Assembly: GCF_002929355.1 (NCBI RefSeq)
Contig: NZ_PJIR01000010.1
Span: 1-64,000 of the forward strand
Direction: 5' to 3'
DNA: 64,000 bases
Origin: Arthrobacter sp. B0490
GTDB lineage: Bacteria; Actinomycetota; Actinomycetes; Actinomycetales; Micrococcaceae
Made by a program: the position numbers and the translations under genes. The first letter of the stretch is position 1, and each line of letters begins with the position of its first letter. Positions 29,406 to 39,619 of this stretch are shown here, piece after piece. The notes below the pieces were generated by a model that saw nothing but the letters and a program-made list of their open reading frames with translations, made no database searches and was not told the DNA's origin.

Positions 29406-29433
29406 GCAGGCCCGACACCCATGGACCCGACCC

Positions 29434-30756
29434 TTGAATGAGATCCCCCCGGTGAGGGAGGCCGCGGAGCGCACGCCCGCGGTCTCCTTCACGGAACTGA
29501 ACGCCCGCCGCCTGGGCCCGTTCCGGAGGTACTTCCGCAAGCATCCGAGGGCCATGGACGCCGCCGTCGTCCTGGTGTTCGTCCTCTTCTCCTTCCCCGG
29601 CGCGCTGTTCCTGATCATCGACTCCGACAACTGGCTCGGCCTTCCCGGCGTGGTCCTCGCCTCCGCGGCGCTGGCCTTCCGCCGCGACCGGCCGCTGCTG
29701 GTCCTCGCGTTCGTCTCCGTCCTCGACGTCCCCGTCAGCGTCTTGACCGAGGGTGGGGGCAGCAGCGGCATAGCGACCATGTTCGCCCTGTACACGGTGG
29801 CCGCGATCTACCCGTTGCGGACGGCGCTCGTCGCGGCCGCTGCGGCGATCGTCTTCTCGGTCAGCACCCTGTTCCTCCTGCCCTCCAGCGCGTTCGACGG
29901 CGCACCGGGCGTGATGTGGCTCCTCAGCGGCTTCATCGTCATGTTCCTCGCCGTCGCCGTCGGCGTCGGCGTCACCGTGCGGCGGGACCGCGAACACGAG
30001 AGCGAACTGCGCGAATGGGCCACCCGCAATGCCGAGCTGGCGTCCGCGGGGGAGCGGAACCGGATCGCGCGCGAGATGCACGACGTCGTCGCGCATTCGC
30101 TGACGGTCATGGTGGCCCTGTCCGACGGCGCCGCCGTCGTCATGAAGCGTGACCCCGGCCGGGCCGCCGCCGTGCTGCGCGAGCTGTCCGGCACGGGCCG
30201 CACGGCCATCGCCGACATGCGGCGGGTCCTCGGGGTCCTCCGGGCCGAGGCCCCCAGCGAGTCCCTCGCCCCGCTCCCGGCATCGAGCTCCCTCGCGCAA
30301 CTCCTCGACGGCTTCCGTGCCGCGGGCCTGCCGCTCAGGGTGACCACCAGCGGACCGGGGCTGCCGGACGACCCGGCCTTCCAGCTGACGGTGTACCGGA
30401 TCCTCCAGGAGTCGCTGACCAATGTCCTGCGGTACGGCAAGGGGGTTACTCTGGTGGACATCTCGATCGCCCGGACCGGGGACGCGGTCTCCCTGCGCGT
30501 CGCCGACGACGGCAGGGGCGCCATGGGGCCTGCCGTGTCCCTCGGCTCGGGGCAGGGGATCGCCGGCATGCGGGAACGCGCCGCCATCTACGCCGGTTCG
30601 GTCGAATGCGGAGCCCGCCCCTCCGGCGGCTGGATCGTGGAGGTGCAACTGACAGCCCCCGGCACCGATGGTGGACCGGGGACCCAACGGGGGAAAGAGA
30701 AAGATGACCGCGCAGCACAGCACACCGGGCACGCCCATCAGGGTTCTGCTCGCTGA
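29434..30756 (+). CDS. NarL-type sensor histidine kinase
   Basis: A 440-residue HisKA_3 kinase. About residues 35-185 hold four to five membrane spans with very short loops, so it probably senses a membrane or intracellular signal. The phosphorylated His216 is in IAREMHDVVAHSLTVM, and the ATP domain has VYRILQESLTNVLRYG (N box) and VADDGRG (G1). The TTG at 29434 is the first possible start; a GTG at 29452 is an alternative. The last 18 codons overlap the response regulator gene. Placed after two exporters, it may respond to a membrane-active compound, as the LiaS/DesK class does. Confidence 0.9.
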   Translation: MNEIPPVREAAERTPAVSFTELNARRLGPFRRYFRKHPRAMDAAVVLVFVLFSFPGALFLIIDSDNWLGLPGVVLASAALAFRRDRPLLVLAFVSVLDVPVSVLTEGGGSSGIATMFALYTVAAIYPLRTALVAAAAAIVFSVSTLFLLPSSAFDGAPGVMWLLSGFIVMFLAVAVGVGVTVRRDREHESELREWATRNAELASAGERNRIAREMHDVVAHSLTVMVALSDGAAVVMKRDPGRAAAVLRELSGTGRTAIADMRRVLGVLRAEAPSESLAPLPASSSLAQLLDGFRAAGLPLRVTTSGPGLPDDPAFQLTVYRILQESLTNVLRYGKGVTLVDISIARTGDAVSLRVADDGRGAMGPAVSLGSGQGIAGMRERAAIYAGSVECGARPSGGWIVEVQLTAPGTDGGPGTQRGKEKDDRAAQHTGHAHQGSAR

Positions 30757-31408
30757 CGACCAGCCCCTGCTGCGGATGGGCTTCCGGCTCATCCTCGAGG
30801 GCGAGGCGGACCTCGAGATCGCCGGCGAGGCCTCGACCGGGGAGGAGGCCGTGCGTCTCGCTGCGGACCTGAGGCCCGACGTCGTGCTGATGGACGTACG
30901 CATGCCGCACGGCGACGGCATCGAGGCCACCCGCCGGATCACCGCGTCCGGCTCCGGCGCACGCATCATCATCCTCACCACGTTCGACCTCGACGAGTAC
31001 GCGTTCTCCGGCCTCCAGGCCGGTGCATCGGCGTTCCTGCTGAAGGACGTGGCGCCGGAGGAGCTGGTGCACGCCGTCCGGATCGTCGCGAGCGGGGACG
31101 CCGTGGTCGCCCCACGGGTCACCCAGCGGTTGCTCGAGACCTACGTGCGATCCCTGCCACCGGCACATACTGCGACGGCGGTCCCCGACCGGCGGCTCGC
31201 CGAGCTGACGCCGCGGGAGCGTGAGGTGCTCGAGGCGATCGCCGGAGGCCTCTCCAACGCCGAGCTCGCAGCCCTGTTCTTCCTGTCGGAGGCGACGATC
31301 AAGACGCACGTGCGGCGCATCCTCACGAAGCTGGACCTGCGCGACCGCGTGCAGGCCGTGGTGTACGCCTACGAGAACGGGATCGTGGTGCCCGGGCCGG
31401 CCCACTGA
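30704..31408 (+). CDS. NarL/LuxR-family response regulator
   Basis: A 234-residue regulator: receiver with D18-D19, phosphorylated Asp64 in VVLMDVRMPHGDG and the switch Lys in FLLKDVAPEEL. The C-terminal LuxR helix-turn-helix runs LTPREREVLEAIAGGLSNAE through EATIKTHVRRILTKLDLRDR. The start at 30704 has GGGGGAAAGAGAAAG before it and overlaps the kinase gene by 53 bp. It is the cognate partner of the kinase and the likely activator of the exporters upstream. Confidence 0.93.
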   Translation: MTAQHSTPGTPIRVLLADDQPLLRMGFRLILEGEADLEIAGEASTGEEAVRLAADLRPDVVLMDVRMPHGDGIEATRRITASGSGARIIILTTFDLDEYAFSGLQAGASAFLLKDVAPEELVHAVRIVASGDAVVAPRVTQRLLETYVRSLPPAHTATAVPDRRLAELTPREREVLEAIAGGLSNAELAALFFLSEATIKTHVRRILTKLDLRDRVQAVVYAYENGIVVPGPAH

Positions 31409-31426
31409 CGCCGCGCCGCCGGTCGG

Positions 31427-31855
31427 TCAGGGGCAGGCGAGTACGCGCTCGAGGTTCTGGCCCGTCCAGGTGCCGACGCTCGCGCGGACGCGCAGCGTGT
31501 AGGTGCCGACCGTCGTGGACGTACGGGTGATCGTGGTCGCCCGCGTCCCGGCCGGGAGGCTGTTGGCAGTCACCTGCCCGTTCGGGGCGGTCAGCGTGAC
31601 GGTGTAGGCCGTGGCGCGATGAACCGCGCCGAAGTCGGTCAGCGTCACCGACATGGAGAGTCGGTTGTTCTGGCAGCTGAAGGTACCCGTGATGCTTGCC
31701 GGCGCGGGAACGGCGTAGGTCCCGACCGCCACCGGGGCGGCGTCCGCGTCGGTGAACGCGGCCTGCGCCGCCGTCGGCAGCCAGGTGGAGAGCACGACGC
31801 CGATCAGCACCCGCACGAGGAAGCGGACGCGGCGCGGTCTGCGGCGCCGGCCCAT
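31427..31855 (-). CDS. small secreted protein, companion of the camelysin-like gene
   Basis: A 142-residue exported protein. Residues 1-33 form a strongly basic signal peptide (MGRRRRPRRVRFLVR, then IGVVLSTWLPTAAQAA). The mature part is a beta-rich, Thr/Val-rich domain with a single early Cys and one terminal Cys (FSCQNN and LACP) that could form a disulfide. The AAFTDADAA junction recalls TasA/camelysin N-termini. The start at 31855 has GGAGG seven bases upstream. It follows the camelysin-like gene, so the two are probably co-expressed. Function unknown. Confidence 0.75.
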   Translation of the reverse strand: MGRRRRPRRVRFLVRVLIGVVLSTWLPTAAQAAFTDADAAPVAVGTYAVPAPASITGTFSCQNNRLSMSVTLTDFGAVHRATAYTVTLTAPNGQVTANSLPAGTRATTITRTSTTVGTYTLRVRASVGTWTGQNLERVLACP

Positions 31856-31921
31856 GGTCCTCCTTCCTCGTGCGGTTCTCGCGATTCGGCGGGACACCCG
31901 GACGGGTGCTGGTGGCAGGGG

Positions 31922-32575
31922 TCAGCGGTTGGTGGCCGCCCGCTGGGTGGCGGTGAAGGCGAGGTTGACGGTGCTGGTGAGGCCCTGGAAGGTGTTGCCC
32001 GCGGTGGTGGGCAGGGTCGCGGTGACGCGGAGGTTGTCGGCCTTGGCGGTGGTGATCGAGGCGAGGTTCGTCAGGGCGATGTCGGTGCCGATGATGGGGC
32101 GCGTGGGCAGGACCGTGGTGGTGGTGCCGGCACAGGTGTAGGTGTAGGCGGGGGCGGTGCCGGTCTCGGTCCAGGGGACGGTGCAGGCGTCGACGGCGAC
32201 CTGGAGGCCGTTGAGGGCGTCGGTGGTGAGCAGGGTGGGGGTGCCGACGGCGGTGGTGCTGAGGGTCACGGCACCGAAGTTCTGGTTGCCGGCGTTGGTG
32301 AGGGTCGCGGCGCGCTGGATGGTGTCGCCGGGGATGACGCCGGTCGCGGCGACGGTGAGGCGGTTGGCCGTGGTGCCGGCGGCGCCGAGCTGGACGTCGA
32401 CGGTGCCGGCGGTGACGGTCTCGCTGGCGGAGGTGGTGGAGGTGAAGGAGCCGTACGTACCGAGGCCCGCGACGGAGGCCGCGACGCCGAGCAGGGCGAC
32501 GGAGGCCAGGACCTTGCCGGAGGTGGACGTCAGGCCGATGCGCGAGGAGCGAGCGCTGGTTGCGGTGCGTGCCAT
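31922..32575 (-). CDS. camelysin/TasA-like secreted protein
   Basis: A 217-residue protein with a SipW-type N-terminus: GKVLASVALLGVAASVAGLG, then TYGSFTSTTSASETVTAGT. This is the signature of CalY/TasA-like proteins (TasA family), which build extracellular fibres in Bacillus. The rest is Thr/Ala-rich beta structure with two cysteines (DACTVPW and YTCAGT). The ATG at 32575 has AGGAAAAGGG upstream. No SipW-like signal peptidase gene is next to it. A matrix or surface-fibre role is inferred from family only. Confidence 0.8.
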   Translation of the reverse strand: MARTATSARSSRIGLTSTSGKVLASVALLGVAASVAGLGTYGSFTSTTSASETVTAGTVDVQLGAAGTTANRLTVAATGVIPGDTIQRAATLTNAGNQNFGAVTLSTTAVGTPTLLTTDALNGLQVAVDACTVPWTETGTAPAYTYTCAGTTTTVLPTRPIIGTDIALTNLASITTAKADNLRVTATLPTTAGNTFQGLTSTVNLAFTATQRAATNR

Positions 32576-32803
32576 GGTGAGACCCTTTTCCTGTGACTTC
32601 GGGGCGTGCCCTCCGGCACCCCCAGCGGGCCCCGGTTCTTCTGGGACCCACTCTGCTCGGGGAAGCTGAACCCACCACTGGGTGAACCTCGAAGGAAGAC
32701 CGAAGACCCGGCGAGAACCCGAAGGAATGGCGAAGTCGAACCGGAGCGGAGGTTCGGTGCCGCTCGCCGGATGCCGCCCCTGCCGATCTGGTTCAATCGG
32801 AGG

Positions 32804-34087
32804 ATGACCCCAGCACCCGCGCACATCCAGGACCTCGGCGCCTACGTCGCGGCGTCGCCGTCGAGTTTCCACGCCGTGGCCGAGGGTGGCCGTCGGCTCG
32901 CCGCCGCCGGCTTCCGCGAACTGGCGGAACAGGACGCCTGGGAGGGCGGGGCCGGCCGGTACTTCGTCCGCCGCGACGGCGCGCTCATCGCGTGGACCGT
33001 GCCTTCGGGCGCCGGCCCCACCACCGGGTTCCACATCCTCGGAGCCCACACCGATTCGCCGTCGTTCAAGCTCAAGCCCAGACCCACCACAGGCAAGTAC
33101 GGCTGGCTCCAGGCCGGCGTCGAGGTGTACGGCGGGCCGCTCCTGAACTCCTGGCTCGACCGCGAGCTCGCGCTCGCCGGCCGGCTGACGCTGCGGGACG
33201 GCAGCGAGCACCTCGTCGCCACGGGACCGCTGCTGCGCTTCCCGCAACTGGCCATCCATCTCGACCGCGCGGTCAACGACGGCCTCGCCCTCGACAAGCA
33301 ACGCCACATGAACCCGGTATGGGGGCTCGGAGATCCTGCGGACGCGGATCTCCTCGGGCTCCTCGCCGGCAGTGCCGGGATCGACCCGCGCGAGGTGGGC
33401 GGGTTCGACGTCGTGGTCGCCGACACGCAGGAACCCCGCGTCTTCGGCGCGCAGGGCGAGTTCTTCGCGTCGGGCCGGCTCGACAACCTCTCCTCGGTGC
33501 ATGCAGGCCTGGCGGCGATCATCACCGCTGCGTCCGACGAGCACGCCGACGGACCGGTCGCCGTCCTCGCGGCGTTCGATCACGAGGAGGTGGGCAGCGG
33601 CTCCCGGTCCGGTGCGAGCGGACCGTTCCTCGAGGACATGCTGCTGCGCATCTCGCTCGGTCTCGGGGCGGGCACGGAGGAGCGCCTGCGTGCGCTGGCG
33701 TCGTCGTTCTGCGTCTCCGCCGACGCCGGCCACGCCGTGCACCCGAATTACGCGGAGCGGCACGACCCCGCGAACCTGCCGGTCCTCAACGGGGGTCCGC
33801 TCCTGAAGATCAATGCCAACCAGCGGTACACCACGGACGCGCCGGGCGCCGCCTACTGGGCCGAACTGTGCCGCGCCGGCGGCGTGCCCTACCAGGAGTT
33901 CGTCTCGAACAACGTCATGCCCTGCGGGTCCACGATCGGACCGCTGACGGCTACGAGGCTGGGTATCCGGACCGTCGACGTCGGAACGCCGTTGCTGTCG
34001 ATGCATTCCGCGCGGGAACTCTGTGGCGTCGACGACCCCGGGTACCTCGCCGCCGCCACTGCCGCGTTCTTCCGCGGCGTCCGGTAG
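32804..34087 (+). CDS. M18 family aminopeptidase
   Basis: A 427-residue cytoplasmic zinc aminopeptidase of the aspartyl-aminopeptidase family. Metal ligands are readable: His82 in [10 protein letters not shown], the Asp in ASGRLDNL, the catalytic Glu pair in [10 protein letters not shown], the Asp in [11 protein letters not shown] and the final His in SMHSAREL. It removes N-terminal residues, typically acidic ones, from peptides. The start at 32804 has GGAGG overlapping (CGGAGGATG); the longer frame has no matching N-terminus. Full family length. Confidence 0.95.
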   Translation: MTPAPAHIQDLGAYVAASPSSFHAVAEGGRRLAAAGFRELAEQDAWEGGAGRYFVRRDGALIAWTVPSGAGPTTGFHILGAHTDSPSFKLKPRPTTGKYGWLQAGVEVYGGPLLNSWLDRELALAGRLTLRDGSEHLVATGPLLRFPQLAIHLDRAVNDGLALDKQRHMNPVWGLGDPADADLLGLLAGSAGIDPREVGGFDVVVADTQEPRVFGAQGEFFASGRLDNLSSVHAGLAAIITAASDEHADGPVAVLAAFDHEEVGSGSRSGASGPFLEDMLLRISLGLGAGTEERLRALASSFCVSADAGHAVHPNYAERHDPANLPVLNGGPLLKINANQRYTTDAPGAAYWAELCRAGGVPYQEFVSNNVMPCGSTIGPLTATRLGIRTVDVGTPLLSMHSARELCGVDDPGYLAAATAAFFRGVR

Positions 34088-34190
34088 GCGGGTGTTCGCC
34101 CCCGTCGGATCGTCCGGTAACATTGGTACGTCTGTGCCAGAGGCCGTCGGTGGTAAATACCGCGGACGGCGGCCGGATCAACGCTAAAGA

Positions 34191-34235
34191 ACCTCCTGTT
34201 GCGGAAAGACCGCGACCGCTTAGCCCAGAGGAGGT
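34191..34235 (+). promoter_or_regulatory. rpsF leader able to hide its ribosome site
   Basis: ACCTCCT at 34191-34197 is the exact complement of AGGAGGT at 34229-34235, which is the ribosome site of rpsF. Pairing would close a hairpin around a 31-base internal region and block translation. S6 operons often carry an S6:S18-responsive leader, so autogenous control is plausible. The S6:S18 motif itself was not identified with certainty. Confidence 0.5.
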
Positions 34236-34245
34236 GGGTTCACAC

Positions 34246-34551
34246 ATGCGTGCATATGAATTGATGGTAATCATCGACCCCGATGTCGAGGAACGCTCCA
34301 TCGACCCAACACTCGAGAAGTTCCTCAATGTCGTCCGCAATGGCGGCGGCACCGTGGACAAGGTGGATATCTGGGGACGCCGGCGCCTCGCGTACGAGAT
34401 CCAGAAGAAGACCGAGGGCATCTACGCCGTCGTCAACTTCACCGCGACCCCGGCCGTGGCTTCCGAGCTCGACCGCCAGCTGAGCCTCAACGAGACGATC
34501 ATGCGCACCAAGATCATCCGCCCCGAGGAGCAGAAGGTTTCCGCCGAGTAG
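34246..34551 (+). CDS. rpsF: 30S ribosomal protein bS6
   Basis: A 101-residue ribosomal protein, [20 protein letters not shown] and on, with [20 protein letters not shown] in the centre. It binds S18 in the 30S platform. The start is fixed by the GAGGAGGTGGG ribosome site. First gene of the conserved rpsF-ssb-rpsR-rplI block. Confidence 0.97.
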   Translation: MRAYELMVIIDPDVEERSIDPTLEKFLNVVRNGGGTVDKVDIWGRRRLAYEIQKKTEGIYAVVNFTATPAVASELDRQLSLNETIMRTKIIRPEEQKVSAE

Positions 34552-34611
34552 TCTCGGCAGATCCCTCATCCATCCACCCCGCTCCGGCGGGCAGTGACTC
34601 AAGGAGGCACC

Positions 34612-35187
34612 ATGGCAGGCGAAACAGTCATCACGGTGATCGGCAACCTCACCAACGACCCCGAGCTGCGGTTCACGCCGTCCGGGTCGGCGGTGGCCAA
34701 CTTCACCATCGCGTCCACTCCTCGCACGTTCGACCGCCAGACCAACGACTGGAAGGACGGCGAAACGCTGTTCCTCCGTGCATCGGTATGGCGTGAGGCT
34801 GCGGAGAACGTCGCCGAGACCCTGACCAAGGGAACCCGCGTGGTTGCCCAGGGCCGACTCAAGTCACGTTCGTACGACACCAAAGAGGGCGAAAAGCGCA
34901 CCGTCATGGAGCTCGAGGTGGACGAGATCGGTCCGTCCCTGCGCTATGCGTCGGCGAAGGTCACCCGGACCCAGCGCTCCGGCGCCGGGAACTCCAACGC
35001 GGGCGGCGGCTTCGGCGGCAACTCCGGTGGCGGCAACTCCGGCGGTTCGAACTCCGGTTCGGGCTGGGGCGGCGGCGGGGGCGGGGGCCAGCAGGCCCAG
35101 CAGCCCGCGGACGACCCCTGGGGTGCGCCCGCAGGCGGCAACTCGCAGGGCTGGGGCAACGGCCCCGACTCCGAGCCGCCCTTCTAG
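34612..35187 (+). CDS. ssb: single-stranded DNA-binding protein
   Basis: A 191-residue protein: OB-fold in residues 1-115 ([20 protein letters not shown] at the start), then a long Gly/Ser/Asn-rich linker, and the acidic tip ending DSEPPF that recruits replication and repair partners. AAGGAGG lies eight bases before the ATG at 34612. It is 60 bp after rpsF and precedes rpsR with a hairpin-rich gap. Confidence 0.97.
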   Translation: MAGETVITVIGNLTNDPELRFTPSGSAVANFTIASTPRTFDRQTNDWKDGETLFLRASVWREAAENVAETLTKGTRVVAQGRLKSRSYDTKEGEKRTVMELEVDEIGPSLRYASAKVTRTQRSGAGNSNAGGGFGGNSGGGNSGGSNSGSGWGGGGGGGQQAQQPADDPWGAPAGGNSQGWGNGPDSEPPF

Positions 35188-35197
35188 GCACTTCCCA

Positions 35198-35278
35198 GGC
35201 AGGGGTTCCGTTCCCGGGACCCCTGCCGCAGTCACGCACGTGACTGGCATCTCCCATCCCGCAGAATCGTTCTGCGGG
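35198..35278 (+). promoter_or_regulatory. three successive hairpins between ssb and rpsR
   Basis: Hairpin 1 is at 35198-35227 (GGCAGGGGTTCC with GGGACCCCTGCC, one G-U pair). Hairpin 2 is at 35229-35246 (CAGTCACG with CGTGACTG, 2-base loop). Hairpin 3 is at 35258-35278 (CCCGCAGAA with TTCTGCGGG, 3-base loop). The first may terminate part of the rpsF-ssb transcript. The others sit in the rpsR leader and could be processing or S18-responsive structures. Confidence 0.55.
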
Positions 35279-35303
35279 CTCCAACAGTAAAAGGAGCACC
35301 ACG

Positions 35304-35543
35304 ATGGCTAAGGCTGAACTCCGTAAGCCCAAACCAAAGTCCAACCCCTTGAAGGCCGCTGACGTCACCGTCATCGACTACAAGGACGTAGCCCTGCTGC
35401 GTAAGTTCATTTCCGATCGCGGAAAGATCCGTGCCCGCCGCGTCACCGGCGTGACCGTCCAGGAGCAGCGCAAGATCGCCCAGGCAATCAAGAACGCCCG
35501 CGAAGTCGCGCTGCTGCCGTACTCCGGCGCTGGCCGCGGCTAG
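35304..35543 (+). CDS. rpsR: 30S ribosomal protein bS18
   Basis: A 79-residue S18 with the core [20 protein letters not shown] and [20 protein letters not shown]. It has no cysteines, so it is a zinc-free form. Such forms exist as the only or as an alternative S18 in actinobacteria. AAAAGGAG precedes the ATG. It is 15 bp from rplI, so the two are co-transcribed. Confidence 0.97.
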   Translation: MAKAELRKPKPKSNPLKAADVTVIDYKDVALLRKFISDRGKIRARRVTGVTVQEQRKIAQAIKNAREVALLPYSGAGRG

Positions 35544-35558
35544 GGAGAGGGACACACT

Positions 35559-36008
35559 ATGTCGAAGCTCATTTTGACCCAGGAAGTCACCGGACTCGGT
35601 GCCGCAGGCGACGTCGTCGAGGTGAAGAACGGTTACGCACGTAACTACCTTCTGCCCCGCGGCTTCGCCCTGATATGGAGCAAGGGTGGCGAGAAGCAGG
35701 TCGATTCGATCAAGGCTGCCCGCTCCGCCCGCGAGCACGCGTCGCTCGAGGACGCCCAGCGCCAGGCGGCCGCACTGTCGGCCAAGCCCGTCACCCTGAC
35801 CGTGAAGGCCGGTGGCTCCGGCCGCCTGTTCGGCACGGTCAAGGCCGACGACGTCGCGAAGGCCGTCGAGGCCGCCGGTCTCGGCAAGATCGACAAGCGC
35901 AAGGTCGAACTGCCGGCTCACATCAAGTCGGTCGGCTCGTACCAGGCCAACGTCCGTCTCCACGAGGACGTAGCAGCAGTCATCGACCTGGACGTCGTCG
36001 CCAGCTAG
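35559..36008 (+). CDS. rplI: 50S ribosomal protein bL9
   Basis: A 149-residue L9 with the N-terminal domain [20 protein letters not shown] and [13 protein letters not shown], a central helix, and a C-terminal domain ending [15 protein letters not shown]. It is the last gene of the S6 block and is followed by an intrinsic terminator. Confidence 0.97.
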   Translation: MSKLILTQEVTGLGAAGDVVEVKNGYARNYLLPRGFALIWSKGGEKQVDSIKAARSAREHASLEDAQRQAAALSAKPVTLTVKAGGSGRLFGTVKADDVAKAVEAAGLGKIDKRKVELPAHIKSVGSYQANVRLHEDVAAVIDLDVVAS

Positions 36009-36064
36009 TCGCCTGCGAGCTGCCGACGCTGCGAGGCGTCGGTGGCAGGTCCGGATCCACGAGG

Positions 36065-36090
36065 AAGCCCCCGCCATCGGCGGGGGCTTT
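36065..36090 (+). terminator. intrinsic terminator after rplI
   Basis: AAGCCCCCGCC, loop ATC, GGCGGGGGCTTT: an 11-bp stem with flanking A and T runs, 56 bp after the rplI stop. Confidence 0.9.
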
Positions 36091-36459
36091 CGCGTTGAGT
36101 CCCTCCATCGCGTCCTTCGCGCACTGCCCGGTGACGGGCGCGGGCCGCGATCTCCGCCATCCCTCCGCGCGCATATCCTCCGGAAGACATGCCCGGCAGC
36201 GACTTCTCGGGGAGCGTCAGCGGATCGAGGAGTGCCCCGGCGTTCATATGCGCTCGTCCGGCCTGCCAAGCTCCCGGCCGGTCTCCTCCGGACATGTGGC
36301 GCCGAGGGCATACGAGCCGGACAGGACCCGACGGACCGTCGCAGGGCGAGTTGTCAACAGCACACCTGTGGACGGACGGGTCCGAGAAATAGTTTCGATC
36401 CACACCCGGGGGATAACGTCTGCGCAGGTCAGAGGCGGTTTGCAGGAGAAAGAAGTTGA
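36091..36459. other. non-coding stretch before dnaB, first part
   Basis: No convincing gene in either strand. Small frames here lack family features. It holds two looser DnaA-box-like words, TTGTCAACA at 36351-36359 and TGTGGACGG at 36367-36375. It probably includes the dnaB promoter, though no clear -10/-35 pair could be fixed. Confidence 0.4.
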
Positions 36460-36533
36460 CTGTCCACAGGGTTGTCCCCATCCTGTGCACAAGATACGCC
36501 CCGCTATCCACAGCATCTTGCCACTTACCCACA
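36460..36533. promoter_or_regulatory. cluster of DnaA-box-like 9-mers upstream of dnaB
   Basis: Within 74 bp are five 9-mers that each differ by one base from TTGTCCACA or TTATCCACA: CTGTCCACA (36460-36468), TTGTCCCCA (36472-36480), TGTGCACAA inverted (36484-36492), CTATCCACA (36504-36512) and TTACCCACA (36525-36533). The cluster is about 170 bp before the dnaB start. It resembles origin-type or DnaA-regulated promoter DNA. Confidence 0.5.
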
Positions 36534-36701
36534 CCCCCTGTTGGGATGGCGCTTTGCCGCCCCGCGCCGGGCGACTACCGTTGCCGGAGATTCCCAATAG
36601 TGAGGGTGACGGGTGATAGGCCTTACCTGTCAGACCCACCCCGGGCATCCGGTGGTCCGCTCCGGCGAACACCGCTTCAGTAGCAGGAGAAAGGCCCTTC
36701 A

Positions 36702-38074
<1,373 letters not shown>

Positions 38075-38078
<4 letters not shown>

Positions 38079-38497
38079 TCCTTCTTCGGACCGAGTTCGT
38101 TGATGACGGTCTTGAGGCGGTCCCGCAGGTCCTCCGATGCGAGGCCGTCCTCGGCCATCAGCTCATTCTCGATGTTCTTGGCCCGTTCCAGCGCCTTGAG
38201 CCCCGCCGAGGTGATGGTAATCCGCTGACTGCGGCGGTCGGCCGTGTTGCGGAGCCGGGTCACGAGTCCGCGCTTCTCGAGGCGGTCGAGCGTGCGTCCG
38301 ACGGTCTGTGCCTGGACATGGACGAGCTGCGCCAGGCGGACGCCCGTGAGGGTGCCCTCGCGCTCCAGCACACCCAGTGTGGTCAGTCCGGCGTGCGTGA
38401 TGCCGATGCCCAGGAGTTTCTCATTCCATGAGTGTTCGACGATGCGGGCCGCGGTCGTCAGCAGGCGGCTGGTCGACCAATCGTTCAACTCCGGCAC
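38075..38497 (-). CDS. MarR-family regulator, paralogue 2
   Basis: A 140-residue winged-helix regulator starting at GTG 38497 (PELNDWSTSRLLTTAARIVE). Recognition region LTGVRLAQLVHVQAQTVGRT and wing NTADRRSQRITITSAG. It is a close paralogue of the MarR gene at 20177-20620. GGAAGGA lies upstream of the GTG. Its promoter contains an ACAGCATGCTTA word related to palindromes found at neighbouring stress promoters, so it may control itself and the stress island. The signal is unknown. Confidence 0.9.
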
Positions 38498-38581
38498 GAT
38501 GGCATGTCCTTCCCCTTGAGTCTTGCGCGGTGAATTCCTTGTGTACCTACTACTTACTGTAGACAACTCTACCCGAAATAG

Positions 38582-38593
38582 ACAGCATGCTTA
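38582..38593. promoter_or_regulatory. operator-like word upstream of MarR paralogue 2
   Basis: ACAGCATGCTTA matches 10 of 12 bases of the TAAGCATGCTTA palindrome, 85 bp upstream of the MarR start. A nearby TACTTAC (38551-38557) is a related half-site. Confidence 0.4.
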
Positions 38594-38669
38594 TTATCGC
38601 GAGGTGAGCTGTCCCGGGCCTTCCGGATGCCTGCCGGCGGACCTGCCCGACGGCAACGGACCGGAAACC

Positions 38670-38704
38670 GAGGAGGGCCCGGAGCGCAGCTCCGGGCCCT
38701 CCTC
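38670..38704 (-). terminator. long hairpin terminator after the DUF2382 gene
   Basis: A perfect 16-bp stem (GAGGAGGGCCCGGAGC and complement) with a 3-base loop, just beyond the stop of the PRC-barrel/DUF2382 gene on the minus strand. Confidence 0.85.
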
Positions 38705-38719
38705 GCATACCAGTGCTAG

Positions 38720-39619
38720 TTAGAGGTTCTTGCCGTGACGCGTGTCATCCGCGCCCTCGATCTCGATCTCTTCCTTGCGGACATCGGAGCTGACCGTCTC
38801 GTTCTCGGTCACCGTCTCCTTGTCGAGGCGTACACGCTCGACCGGGACGGCTTCCTTCTCGACGACGGGACGCTCGGCGTGGAGGACCACTTCGTGCTCC
38901 TCCTCGCTGATGGCCGGGCCGTCGAACGCGTCGCCACGGTTGGCGTCGGTGATGGGCTCGCGCTCCACGCGGACTTCCTCGCGGCTGACCGGAACGGTCT
39001 GGGTGACGTTCTCGGTGACGACGTACTTGCGCAGGCGTGCACGGCCGGCCTCGCGACGCTCGGTGCCGACGTGGAGCTGCTCCTCGGAGCGGGTCATGGC
39101 ATCGTCCGTCGTAGGACCTGAGGTGTCGTGGCCCACGGTGGCGCGACCCGTGCTGGCGTCGGTGTCCGAGTAGGTGCTCGACGTGTCGGACACGTCGGCG
39201 TGGCGGCCCGAGGTGGTGTCGATGTCGACGTCGCGATCCCCGCGGCCGACGGTGCCGGTGGTCGTGCCGGTCGTGGTGGTGTCGGTGTAGCCGCTCGTGC
39301 CGCCGCCGATCTCGTAGTGGCGGTAGAGGCGGTCCTCTTCCTCCGGGCTCAGGTTGCCGTCGGATTCGACCCGGGGCGCATCCTTCACCTGGTGCTTCGA
39401 GTAGGGCACGCGGACGTCATGGCCTGCGACGTCTGCGCCCTGCAGGGGGATGAAGGACTCCGAAGTACCGAAGAGGCCCGTCTTGGCGGTGACCCAGCTG
39501 GGCTCGCCGGTCTGGTCGTCCAGGTAGACCTGGCCGATCGATCCGATCTTCTCGCCGTCGGAACCGAGGACGTGGCCGCCATTGCCGAGCAGGGTATCGA
39601 TGTGTTCCTGAGTAATCAT
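38720..39619 (-). CDS. PRC-barrel and DUF2382 stress protein
   Basis: A 299-residue soluble protein. Residues about 1-110 are a PRC-barrel (HVLGSDGEKIGSIGQVYLDD and SFIPLQGADV). About 115-190 are low-complexity Thr/Gly/Asp/Ser. About 195-290 are DUF2382, with LRKYVVTENVTQTVPVSREE and HAERPVVEKEAVPVERVRLD. DUF2382 proteins occur with oxidative and desiccation stress genes in many bacteria. The start at 39619 has AAGGAGAAGG. Its promoter carries two copies of the palindrome described at 39719 and 39742. Confidence 0.88.
   Translation of the reverse strand: MITQEHIDTLLGNGGHVLGSDGEKIGSIGQVYLDDQTGEPSWVTAKTGLFGTSESFIPLQGADVAGHDVRVPYSKHQVKDAPRVESDGNLSPEEEDRLYRHYEIGGGTSGYTDTTTTGTTTGTVGRGDRDVDIDTTSGRHADVSDTSSTYSDTDASTGRATVGHDTSGPTTDDAMTRSEEQLHVGTERREAGRARLRKYVVTENVTQTVPVSREEVRVEREPITDANRGDAFDGPAISEEEHEVVLHAERPVVEKEAVPVERVRLDKETVTENETVSSDVRKEEIEIEGADDTRHGKNL

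Noticed and set aside
36005..36532. A 175-residue minus-strand frame between rplI and dnaB
   Set aside because: It runs through the DnaA-box cluster, has no ribosome site or family features, and its composition is biased.
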